A DNA stretch of 6,659 nucleotides from Clostridia bacterium (GTDB lineage: Bacteria; Bacillota; Clostridia; SK-Y3; JACMMQ01): NCBI GenBank assembly GCA_014378955.1, contig JACMMQ010000315.1, positions 1 to 6,659 of the forward strand. Direction: 5' to 3'. The position numbers and the translations under genes were made by a program. The notes beneath the pieces were generated by a model. That model did not search any database, was not told the DNA's origin, and saw nothing but the letters and a program-made list of their open reading frames with translations. This document shows, in pieces, positions 1 through 6,659 of this stretch (positions are counted from its first letter, which is position 1; the number at the start of each line of letters is the position of its first letter).

Positions 1-1373
<1,373 letters not shown>

Positions 1374-1389
1374 CATGGAGCACTAAAAC

Positions 1390-1406
1390 CGTGGACGCTG
1401 TCCACG
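1390..1406. repeat. Perfect 7-bp inverted repeat with GCT loop
   Basis: CGTGGAC and GTCCACG (1390-1396 and 1400-1406) flank a three-base GCT loop, 16 bases after the gyrB stop. No T-run follows, so it is not a canonical terminator. The hairpin at 6529-6547 has the same three-base GCT loop and a similar downstream arrangement, which suggests a dispersed intergenic module. Confidence 0.7.
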
Positions 1407-1408
1407 CC

Positions 1409-1437
1409 TGCCCTCTTTTTTGAAAAAAAGAGGGGCA
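1409..1437. repeat. Long T-tract/A-tract hairpin after gyrB
   Basis: The left arm TGCCC followed by TC and a T-tract (1409-1421) pairs with an A-tract followed by GAGGGGCA (1423-1437), with one unpaired G near the base. The stem is about 12 bp and the T-run sits inside its left arm. The sequence after the right arm is A-rich, not T-rich, so intrinsic termination of gyrB is not supported in its usual form. It could protect the gyrB mRNA 3' end or simply be part of an interspersed repeat; the sequence does not decide. Confidence 0.6.
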
Positions 1438-1448
1438 AAAAACTTTAG

Positions 1449-1477
1449 TTGGGGTTAAATTGGTTGGAGTATATATA
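1449..1477 (+). promoter_or_regulatory. Possible weak sigma-A promoter for gyrA
   Basis: TTGGGG at 1449-1454 and TATATA at 1472-1477 are separated by 17 bases. They match the consensus at 3/6 and 4/6 positions. The spacing is right, but the -35 element is poor and the region is generally A/T-rich, so this is only a candidate. The 217-base gap and the hairpins between gyrB and gyrA make a separate gyrA promoter plausible. Read-through from gyrB is equally possible. Confidence 0.25.
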
Positions 1478-1520
1478 AATGGTTAACAAGTACAAAGTCA
1501 CAATTGAGTGCCATTTAATT

Positions 1521-1542
1521 GCAATCCGCCTTCGGCGGTTGC
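1521..1542. repeat. GC-rich hairpin upstream of gyrA
   Basis: GCAA, a bulged T, then CCGCC (1521-1530) pair with GGCGG and TTGC (1534-1542) around a TTC loop, giving a 9-bp stem with one bulge. It ends about 36 bases before the gyrA ribosome binding site and would lie in the gyrA leader if transcription starts near 1485. No T-run follows. It may affect leader stability or be another copy of an interspersed repeat. Confidence 0.5.
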
Positions 1543-1577
1543 TTCCAGTCCAACCTCTAACTGCTAACATCTAAATT

Positions 1578-1583
1578 AGGAGG
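1578..1583 (+). promoter_or_regulatory. gyrA ribosome binding site
   Basis: A perfect AGGAGG lies 7 bases before the ATG at 1591. An in-frame TTG at 1588 would leave only 4 bases of spacing, so the ATG is the better start. Confidence 0.9.
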
Positions 1584-1590
1584 TTCCTTG

Positions 1591-4104
1591 ATGGATTATT
1601 CTTTGCAGAAGATTATCCCGGTGGATATACAGAATGAGATGAAGAAATCGTATATGGATTATGCGATGAGTGTTATAGTGGGTAGAGCGTTGCCGGATGT
1701 GCGTGACGGACTTAAGCCTGTACATCGCCGTATTCTTTATACGATGCATGAGGCGGGGTTGTATCCTGAAAAGCCTTATTTGAAGTGCGCTACCACGGTT
1801 GGCGACGTTTTGGGGAAATACCATCCACATGGCGATGCATCGGTTTACGACAGTATTGTTCGTATGGCACAGAATTTTTCGTTGCGATATACACTGGTGG
1901 ACGGACATGGAAATTTCGGCTCGGTGGATGGCGATCCTCCCGCAGCTTACAGATATACAGAAGCGAAGATGTCTAAGATTTCCACGGAAATGCTTACAGA
2001 CATTGACAAGGACACGGTTGAATTTGTATTAAACTATGATGAACGTTTAAAAGAGCCAACGGTGTTGCCTTCACGTTTCCCAAACCTTTTGGTGAACGGT
2101 TCGCAGGGCATTGCCGTTGGGATGGCAACAAACATACCGCCACACAACTTGACTGAGGTCATTAACGGCATCATTGAAGTCATTGACAACCCAGAGGTTA
2201 CGCCAGAGGAGCTCATGATGTTCATCAAGGGTCCAGATTTCCCGACTGCCAGTATTATCATGGGCAAATCGGGTATTCGCAATGCGTATCTAACAGGTCG
2301 TGGCAAGGTAATTGTACGTGCTAGGGCTGAAATAGAGCCAATGGACCACAACCGTGAGCGCATCGTTGTGACGGAAATTCCTTACCAGGTCAACAAGGCA
2401 CGCCTAATTGAAAAAATTGCTGAGCTGGTACGTGACAAGCGCTTAGACGGCATATCCGATTTACGTGATGAGTCTGACCGTAACGGTATGCGTATCGTGG
2501 TTGAGCTTAAGCGTGATGCCAATGCGAATGTCGTTTTAAACCAGCTATACAAAAACACACAAATGCAAGACAACTTTAACGTCAACATGCTGGCATTGGT
2601 CAACAATGAAGCAAAGGTATTGAATTTGCGTCAAATGATTGACTATTATGTAGAATTCCAAAAAGAGATTATCGTTCGCCGTACACGCTTTGATTTAGCA
2701 AAGACGAGGGCACGTGCACACATTTTGGAGGGCTTACGCATTGCACTTGACCACATTGACGAAATTATCCGTGTCATCCGTGCTTCCCAAACTGCTAGCG
2801 CGGCGAAGGAACAGCTGTGCTTACAATTTGGTTTGTCCGAGGAGCAGGCACAGGCGATTTTAGACATGCGATTAGCACGTTTAACAGGCTTAGAGCGTGA
2901 CAAGATTGAAGAAGAATATAACGCCTTGATGAAATTGATTGACTACTTGAATGAAATACTAGGTTCTGACCAAAAGGTCATGGACATTATCAAAACGGAG
3001 CTTACCGCCATTAAAGAAAGATTTGGCGACGAGCGCAAGAGTGAAATTACCACCAATTTTGATGAAATTGACATGGACGATTTGATAGATGAAGAGGACA
3101 ACGTCATTACATTGACGCATTTTGGCTACATCAAGCGACTGCCTAGCAATACATACAAGAGCCAAAAGCGTGGCGGCAAGGGCATTATCGGCCTGAGCAC
3201 CCGTGAAGAGGATTTTGTCAAGCAGTTGATGGTCACCACAACGCATCATCACATCCTATTTTTCACCGACAAGGGCAAGATGTTCCGCATCAAAACCTAT
3301 CAAATCCCAGAGGCAGGCAGACAGGCAAAGGGCACGGCAATTGTCAACCTGTTACAGCTTGACAACGATGAAAAAATCACAGCCATGATTGACGTGGCGA
3401 AATTTGAAGAGGATCGGTTCTTATTTATGCTCACCAAATACGGCATGATGAAGAAAACACCCCTGCTCGAATACGACACCAACCGCAAGGCAGGGTTGAT
3501 GGCGATGCAGCTCAAGGAAGGCGACGAGCTAATCGAGGTCAAGATGACAGACGGCGAGCAACAAATATTCATAGGTACTAATTTGGGTAAGGCAATTCAC
3601 TTCCACGAAAGCGATATGCGTCCAATGGGCAGAAAAACACAGGGCGTACGTGCCATTCGTTTATCTGGCGAGGATTACATTGTAGGCGCAACGCTTGACA
3701 GTGAAGGTACTGACTTATTGGTGGTAACTGAAAATGGCTTTGGTAAGAAAACTGATTTCTCAGAATACCGTATCCAAGGCAGAGGCGGAAAAGGTCTGAT
3801 TACCTATAAAATTACCGAAAAAACAGGCAAGGTCGCAGGCGTCACCAGCGTAACGGACAATGACGACATCATGCTTATCAATTCGGACAGCACGATTATT
3901 CGCATGCACGTTGAAGAAATCAACCGCATGGGACGTTCCACGCAAGGGGTCACGCTCATGCGTATGAACGAGTACGGCAAGCTTGTAAGCATAGCCAAGG
4001 TAGAAAAAGAGGTGCTTGAAGTAGAGGAAGAAGCGGGAGAAGAATTGGTAGATGTGATCAAACCACTCAACGAGGCAACAGAGGAAGAACCAACACAAGC
4101 ATAA
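1591..4104 (+). CDS. gyrA: DNA gyrase subunit A, complete
   Basis: This is the DNA cleavage/religation and DNA-wrapping subunit of gyrase, a type IIA topoisomerase. The protein has 837 residues, within the normal range. The winged-helix region carries the catalytic pair Arg121-Tyr122, at the same numbers as in E. coli, and the DNA-bending Ile174 in [10 protein letters not shown] long helical/coiled-coil section covers about 350-490. The C-terminal pinwheel shows six blade motifs about 50 residues apart, at about 525, 576, 631, 680, 729 and 781. The first is the GyrA box QKRGGKG (525-531), which separates GyrA from ParC. The tail from about 808 is strongly acidic. In the quinolone region, [10 protein letters not shown] has Ala83, Ser84 and Asp87, so the usual Ser83 is absent. 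It starts 217 bases after gyrB and ends 66 bases before the VanW-family gene. No frameshift is visible. Confidence 0.98.
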   Translation: MDYSLQKIIPVDIQNEMKKSYMDYAMSVIVGRALPDVRDGLKPVHRRILYTMHEAGLYPEKPYLKCATTVGDVLGKYHPHGDASVYDSIVRMAQNFSLRYTLVDGHGNFGSVDGDPPAAYRYTEAKMSKISTEMLTDIDKDTVEFVLNYDERLKEPTVLPSRFPNLLVNGSQGIAVGMATNIPPHNLTEVINGIIEVIDNPEVTPEELMMFIKGPDFPTASIIMGKSGIRNAYLTGRGKVIVRARAEIEPMDHNRERIVVTEIPYQVNKARLIEKIAELVRDKRLDGISDLRDESDRNGMRIVVELKRDANANVVLNQLYKNTQMQDNFNVNMLALVNNEAKVLNLRQMIDYYVEFQKEIIVRRTRFDLAKTRARAHILEGLRIALDHIDEIIRVIRASQTASAAKEQLCLQFGLSEEQAQAILDMRLARLTGLERDKIEEEYNALMKLIDYLNEILGSDQKVMDIIKTELTAIKERFGDERKSEITTNFDEIDMDDLIDEEDNVITLTHFGYIKRLPSNTYKSQKRGGKGIIGLSTREEDFVKQLMVTTTHHHILFFTDKGKMFRIKTYQIPEAGRQAKGTAIVNLLQLDNDEKITAMIDVAKFEEDRFLFMLTKYGMMKKTPLLEYDTNRKAGLMAMQLKEGDELIEVKMTDGEQQIFIGTNLGKAIHFHESDMRPMGRKTQGVRAIRLSGEDYIVGATLDSEGTDLLVVTENGFGKKTDFSEYRIQGRGGKGLITYKITEKTGKVAGVTSVTDNDDIMLINSDSTIIRMHVEEINRMGRSTQGVTLMRMNEYGKLVSIAKVEKEVLEVEEEAGEELVDVIKPLNEATEEEPTQA

Positions 4105-4126
4105 ATCTATCGCATGCTGCATAGAT
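4105..4126. repeat. Small hairpin directly after the gyrA stop
   Basis: ATCTAT (4105-4110) pairs with ATAGAT (4121-4126), with inner GCA/TGC pairs (4112-4114 with 4118-4120) and one bulged C. It begins at the base after the gyrA stop codon. The lack of a T-run argues against termination and leaves transcription into the next gene possible. Confidence 0.5.
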
Positions 4127-4170
4127 ATGGATGAGTGAGGGCATGATCAACTTCAAATTCGGGGGCTATT

Positions 4171-6075
4171 ATGGAACCAATTTATGAAAATAAAAACAAT
4201 CAAAATACCAATCAAAGTCTTGAAGACACGCACCCTATAAATCTCGATGATTACATGGAAGAAGCGGAGCTTCGTATGGCAAAGCCTGTCAACAGCAAGC
4301 AAAACTGGTTGTTGATTGGCATTGTCGCATGGGCAGCTTTGCTCATTCTGAGCATCATGATATTTCAACTATTTCAGGTGGCAAACTACCCGTATATTTA
4401 TGCGGGTGTCATGGTTGGATCAAAAGCATTGGGTGGACTATCGCAAGAGCGAGCGCAGCAGGAAATAGAAGAAAAGATGAGTGCTCGTGTGCAAAAAATA
4501 ACACTCAACCTTATAATGGATGACAAAAGCGTCTCCGTGAAGGCGTCACAGTTAAACATCACCACCGATGCCAAAAAGATGGCGGAAGAGGCTTGGAAGG
4601 TTGGGCGTACAGGGAATTTACTGCAACGTGCGACCGATGCCGCTAAGATTAAGCAGCGCCCTGTTAACATTCCTGTGATTATCAACATTGACACACAAAA
4701 ATTACAAGACGCTACAAAAGGGCTGACCAATAGCACCACACTATTGATGCAACCCACAAAAGCCATTGACGGCAACAATCTTGTTATCAAAAATGGGCAA
4801 GTCGGCAAAAGCATTGACGTGAAGCAAGCCACTGAACGAATTGTAGAAGCGCTAGGCATTGACAACAAGGACATGGAAACGCCAATTGACATTCCGCTAA
4901 AAATGCTCGTTCAAGCACCTGATAAAATAGATGTGCAGTCGCTACAAAAAGAGTTTGTAACCGAACCCAAGGACGCTTCGTACGGCAAGGAAAACGGACA
5001 GCTCAAGGTGATACCACACGTGGTGGGCGTAACGTTTAATGTGGATGATGCGGCAAAAATCATCGCGCAAAATGACGTTTCGCTACACCCTGAGCTAGCA
5101 GGGAAATCGTACAGCATTCCAATCGCTTTGACGATGCCAACCATTACCAAAGAAAAGATAGGCAACGATTTATTTTCGCAATCCATCGGCAAATTTAACA
5201 CAAGGTATGACACCAGCCTGTCAGAGCGCTCACGCAATATCGAGTTGGCATCAAAAAAAATAAACGGCACAGTGTTTTTACCAGGCGAGGTGTTTTCTTA
5301 TAACCAAGTGGTTGGCAAAAGAACCGCAGAGGCAGGCTTTCAAATTGCCAAGGTGTTCGTGAGCGACCAAGTGGCAGAGGGCATCGGCGGTGGGATATGT
5401 CAGGTTTCGTCCACACTGTACAACGCATGCTTGAAATCAGACATGCAAATTGTAGAGCGTGCCAATCATTCACTTGCCGTCACATACGTGCCATTGGGGC
5501 AAGATGCGGCGGTTTCTTACGGTTCACTGGACTATCAATTTCGAAATAATACACAATTTCCGATTAAGCTCGTGGTCAACGCATCAGCGGGGTCGCTTAC
5601 CTGTGACATTTTAGGGTCACAAAAGCTCGATAAAACTGTTCGTTTAGAGCATATCAAGATTGCGGATACGCCATTTGCGACCAATTATGAAAATATAGCG
5701 GAGTGGCAGACTGGCAAAACAGTGACCAAGCAACGTGGCAATAATGGCTTGGTGCTCGATACATACAAAATCATCGAACAGGGCGGCAAGCAAATTAGCC
5801 GTGCGAAAATCACGCAAAGCGTCTATCAGCCGTTCCCGCAAATCATACAAAGAGGCACAAAAAATCTACCAGTGCAGGTTGCACCGCCACCTGTAGTGGA
5901 ACAACCGCAACCGCCACAACAAACAAAGCCAGAAGTGGTAGCACCCGAGCAACCAGTTCCACCAACAACAGCACCCGTGGTTATAGAACCTGTACCACCA
6001 GTCACACAACAAACACAGGAAGCGCAACCGACAAAAAGCCCAGAACAACTGCCTTTGCCTGTTAATCATGAGTAA
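4171..6075 (+). CDS. VanW-family membrane-anchored envelope protein with G5-like domain and Pro-rich tail
   Basis: The predicted protein has 634 residues. A hydrophilic, probably cytoplasmic segment (1-45) is followed by one transmembrane helix at about 46-67, so the rest should lie outside the membrane. Residues from about 78 to 335 look like two PG_binding_4-type repeats, starting with the family-like pattern AGVMVGSKALGGLS. The VanW domain covers about 345-475, with GGGICQVSSTLY at 406-417 (Cys410) and His433 nearby. A G5-like segment covers about 488-564 and ends IIQRGTK. The last 70 residues hold 20 prolines with many Gln and Val, a low-complexity tail that may extend through the wall. 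The biochemical role of VanW domains is not established. The family is named from vancomycin-resistance clusters but is common in Clostridia without them, so this is not evidence of resistance. The start ATG has only GGGGG (4161-4165) as a ribosome binding site. It may be co-transcribed with gyrA. Confidence 0.9.
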   Translation: MEPIYENKNNQNTNQSLEDTHPINLDDYMEEAELRMAKPVNSKQNWLLIGIVAWAALLILSIMIFQLFQVANYPYIYAGVMVGSKALGGLSQERAQQEIEEKMSARVQKITLNLIMDDKSVSVKASQLNITTDAKKMAEEAWKVGRTGNLLQRATDAAKIKQRPVNIPVIINIDTQKLQDATKGLTNSTTLLMQPTKAIDGNNLVIKNGQVGKSIDVKQATERIVEALGIDNKDMETPIDIPLKMLVQAPDKIDVQSLQKEFVTEPKDASYGKENGQLKVIPHVVGVTFNVDDAAKIIAQNDVSLHPELAGKSYSIPIALTMPTITKEKIGNDLFSQSIGKFNTRYDTSLSERSRNIELASKKINGTVFLPGEVFSYNQVVGKRTAEAGFQIAKVFVSDQVAEGIGGGICQVSSTLYNACLKSDMQIVERANHSLAVTYVPLGQDAAVSYGSLDYQFRNNTQFPIKLVVNASAGSLTCDILGSQKLDKTVRLEHIKIADTPFATNYENIAEWQTGKTVTKQRGNNGLVLDTYKIIEQGGKQISRAKITQSVYQPFPQIIQRGTKNLPVQVAPPPVVEQPQPPQQTKPEVVAPEQPVPPTTAPVVIEPVPPVTQQTQEAQPTKSPEQLPLPVNHE

Positions 6076-6085
6076 AATAGCTTGG

Positions 6086-6127
6086 TTATCCACAATGTGT
6101 GGATAGTTATTCACATAATGTGGATAA
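6086..6127. promoter_or_regulatory. Cluster of four DnaA-box-like nonamers
   Basis: Two perfect consensus boxes are present: TTATCCACA at 6086-6094 (+) and 6119-6127 (-). Two more match 8/9: CTATCCACA at 6098-6106 (-) and TTATTCACA at 6107-6115 (+). The orientations alternate +,-,+,- and the gaps are 3, 0 and 3 bases. The array is two 21-bp units (6086-6106 and 6107-6127) that agree at 16 of 21 positions, which places equivalent boxes two helical turns apart. DnaA is the replication initiator, so this could be a DnaA-binding or titration cluster, or part of an origin. An A/T-only stretch lies just after it at 6129-6139. The same bases also form two hairpins, so an RNA-level role is the alternative. 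Confidence 0.6.
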
Positions 6128-6131
6128 CTAT
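6103..6131. repeat. 14-bp inverted repeat overlapping the DnaA-box cluster
   Basis: Bases 6103-6116 pair with 6118-6131 around a single central A, with one G-T pair (6111 with 6123). Upstream, 6087-6094 pairs perfectly with 6098-6105 around ATG. The pair of hairpins starts 11 bases after the VanW-family stop codon. No T-run follows the second stem, so a classical intrinsic terminator is not supported, although a role at the mRNA 3' end is possible. Confidence 0.65.
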
Positions 6132-6210
6132 TTATAAATGGTTGCAAGTGAATTGTGGCAAACTGCACAATATTTTACCAAACCATCACAAGCATTTGCG
6201 CCTTTTTACA

Positions 6211-6239
6211 TTGACTTATATCTTAATAAATGATACATT
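6211..6239 (+). promoter_or_regulatory. Sigma-A-type promoter for the riboswitch transcript
   Basis: TTGACT at 6211-6216 and TACATT at 6234-6239 are exactly 17 bases apart, matching the consensus at 5/6 and 4/6. Transcription would start near 6246, directly before the first paired base of the riboswitch P1 stem at 6248, which strongly supports the assignment. Confidence 0.75.
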
Positions 6240-6247
6240 AGTAACAA

Positions 6248-6331
6248 GCAAAGTTTGGGGAAGTCGGTGCAAGTCCGACACGGTCCCGCCACTGTAACGA
6301 GGCAACTCGAAGTCAGGATACCTTCCTTTGC
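6248..6331 (+). promoter_or_regulatory. Cobalamin (vitamin B12) riboswitch aptamer
   Basis: This RNA domain binds a cobalamin and normally lowers expression of B12 uptake, synthesis or B12-replaceable enzyme genes. The invariant core is present: GGGGAAG at 6257-6263, GGTGCAAGTCC at 6266-6276, CCCGCCACTGTAA at 6285-6297 containing the B12 box GCCACTG (6288-6294), and AGTCAGGATACC at 6311-6322. P1 is closed by GCAAAG (6248-6253) and CTTTGC (6326-6331). Other helices include GTCGG/CCGAC (6263-6267 with 6275-6279) and a GCAA tetraloop hairpin at 6298-6309. The aptamer is compact at about 84 bases, with little peripheral structure. A promoter precedes it and an intrinsic terminator follows 50 bases later. 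No regulated gene is visible before the window ends. Confidence 0.95.
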
Positions 6332-6354
6332 AAAGCATTCACTCTACGAGCGAT

Positions 6355-6376
6355 GGAGGAGAGCATTTTGATGTAA
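6355..6376 (+). other. Shine-Dalgarno-like site with start-stop codons between aptamer and terminator
   Basis: GGAGGA at 6355-6360 is followed by TTG (6368), ATG (6371) and the stop TAA (6374-6376) in one frame. It would encode at most two residues. It may be a remnant of a translation start, a ribosome-landing site in the leader, or chance. It lies in the expression platform, where ribosome binding could affect folding of the terminator. Confidence 0.3.
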
Positions 6377-6381
6377 TTTAC

Positions 6382-6423
6382 AAAACACTCCAACATTCGT
6401 ATTGAATGGTGGCGTGTTTTTTT
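6382..6423 (+). terminator. Intrinsic terminator of the cobalamin riboswitch
   Basis: AAAACAC (6382-6388) pairs with GTGTTTT (6414-6420), CCA (6390-6392) with TGG (6410-6412), and CATTC (6394-6398) with GAATG (6404-6408), around a GTATT loop. This gives 15 pairs with two single mismatches. A run of seven T's (6417-6423) forms the end of the stem and the tail. The position after the aptamer suggests premature termination when cobalamin is bound. Confidence 0.88.
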
Positions 6424-6444
6424 AAATTGTAAACCTTTAAAACC

Positions 6445-6477
6445 TTTCTTTCTTTTTCTATCGCAAAAAGAAAGAAA
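6445..6477. repeat. Perfect 13-bp inverted repeat
   Basis: TTTCTTTCTTTTT (6445-6457) and AAAAAGAAAGAAA (6465-6477) are exact reverse complements around the 7-base loop CTATCGC. The left arm is pure pyrimidine and the right arm pure purine. There is no T-run after the right arm. It resembles an interspersed palindromic element more than a terminator on the + strand. Confidence 0.7.
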
Positions 6478-6528
6478 CAAAGAAAAATACTCTTTGCGTG
6501 TTTGTGTTTCGCCGTCTGCGGACGACAA

Positions 6529-6547
6529 AAAAGGGCGCTGCCCTTTT
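6529..6547. repeat. Perfect 8-bp inverted repeat with GCT loop
   Basis: AAAAGGGC (6529-6536) and GCCCTTTT (6540-6547) flank GCT. The T-run in the right arm makes it weakly terminator-like, but it is only four bases long. It has the same loop and relative placement as the hairpin at 1390-1406. Confidence 0.6.
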
Positions 6548-6556
6548 GAAACCCGC

Positions 6557-6574
6557 AATTTTTTGAAAAAAATT
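6557..6574. repeat. A/T-only 8-bp inverted repeat
   Basis: AATTTTTT (6557-6564) and AAAAAATT (6567-6574) are separated by GA. It has the same T-tract/GA/A-tract centre as the hairpin at 1409-1437 and stands at the same place relative to a GCT-loop hairpin and a downstream ACTTTA. Confidence 0.5.
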
Positions 6575-6615
6575 AAGTAAAACTTTATTATAAAACCCCC
6601 TATTAAAGTTTTTGA

Positions 6616-6635
6616 CCCCTTTTTACAAAAAGGGG
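6616..6635. repeat. Perfect 9-bp inverted repeat near the window end
   Basis: CCCCTTTTT (6616-6624) and AAAAAGGGG (6627-6635) are separated by AC. GC-rich sequence follows, with no T-run on either side, so a terminator is unlikely. It is another member of the palindromic set filling this intergenic region. Confidence 0.6.
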
Positions 6636-6659
6636 CGGGCGATGACCACGCCACCTTCG

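Larger units (their letters stand above)
6424..6659. other. Noncoding, hairpin-rich stretch up to the window edge
   Basis: No credible gene is seen on either strand. The open frames here run through inverted repeats and homopolymer tracts and have no convincing ribosome binding site. The stretch holds at least five inverted repeats, including AAAACTTTA/TAAAGTTTT (6579-6587 with 6604-6612) and those listed separately. It looks like a patchwork of interspersed palindromic elements between the riboswitch terminator and whatever follows. Confidence 0.6.

Noticed and set aside
1409..1437. Intrinsic terminator of gyrB
   Set aside because: The stem is followed by A's, not T's, on the + strand, and no T-run follows on the minus strand either.
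1588..1590. TTG start for gyrA
   Set aside because: The ATG three bases later has better spacing from AGGAGG (7 versus 4 bases) and gives the usual GyrA N-terminus.
4143..4187. 14-codon leader frame overlapping the VanW-family start
   Set aside because: The only possible ribosome binding site, GAGGG at 4137-4141, is one base from the ATG, too close to be useful, and the peptide shows no attenuator-like pattern.
4171..6075. Vancomycin-resistance gene vanW
   Set aside because: No vanR, vanS, vanH, ligase or vanX gene is in the window, and VanW-domain proteins with PG-binding and G5 domains are common in susceptible Clostridia.
6082..6297. 71-codon plus-strand frame after the VanW-family gene
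   Set aside because: It crosses the DnaA-like boxes, the promoter and most of the riboswitch core, all of which are better explained as noncoding.
6313..6654. Minus-strand open frame of 113 codons over the riboswitch and hairpin region
   Set aside because: It runs antisense to the aptamer and terminator and through several inverted repeats, has low-complexity Lys/Phe/Ser-rich content and no convincing ribosome binding site.

Overview
The window looks like chromosomal DNA from a low-to-mid GC, Gram-positive-type anaerobe, most likely a member of the Clostridia. The reasons are a short-form GyrB without the enterobacterial Toprim insertion, the GyrB string [12 protein letters not shown], a six-bladed GyrA of 837 residues, a VanW/PG-binding/G5 envelope protein, strong AGGAGG-type ribosome binding sites and a cobalamin riboswitch with an intrinsic terminator. 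The taxonomic call rests on remembered family patterns, not on a search.

Layout, all on the + strand. 1-1373 is the 3' two thirds of gyrB, with its start outside the window. 1374-1590 is a 217-base spacer with three hairpins and the gyrA ribosome binding site. 1591-4104 is a complete gyrA. 4105-4170 is a short spacer with one small hairpin. 4171-6075 encodes a membrane-anchored VanW-family protein with a proline-rich tail. 6076-6245 is noncoding; it holds a tight cluster of four DnaA-box-like nonamers (6086-6127) and then a good sigma-A-type promoter (6211-6239). 6248-6331 is a cobalamin riboswitch aptamer, followed by an intrinsic terminator (6382-6423). 6424-6659 has no credible gene and is filled with perfect or near-perfect inverted repeats. 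The gene controlled by the riboswitch must lie beyond the right edge, if it exists.

GyrB and GyrA are the two subunits of DNA gyrase (A2B2), so the left part is a standard gyrase locus. In many Firmicutes this locus lies close to dnaA and oriC. The VanW-family gene starts 66 bases after gyrA and could be read from the same transcript, but its role at the cell surface is unknown. The riboswitch begins a new transcription unit.

The items most worth a second look are the 42-bp array of four DnaA-box-like sites in two 21-bp units; the riboswitch without an adjacent gene, whose B12 box can pair with its own terminator; the natural GyrA Ala83 and GyrB Trp at drug-contact positions; and similar hairpin modules in two separate intergenic regions.
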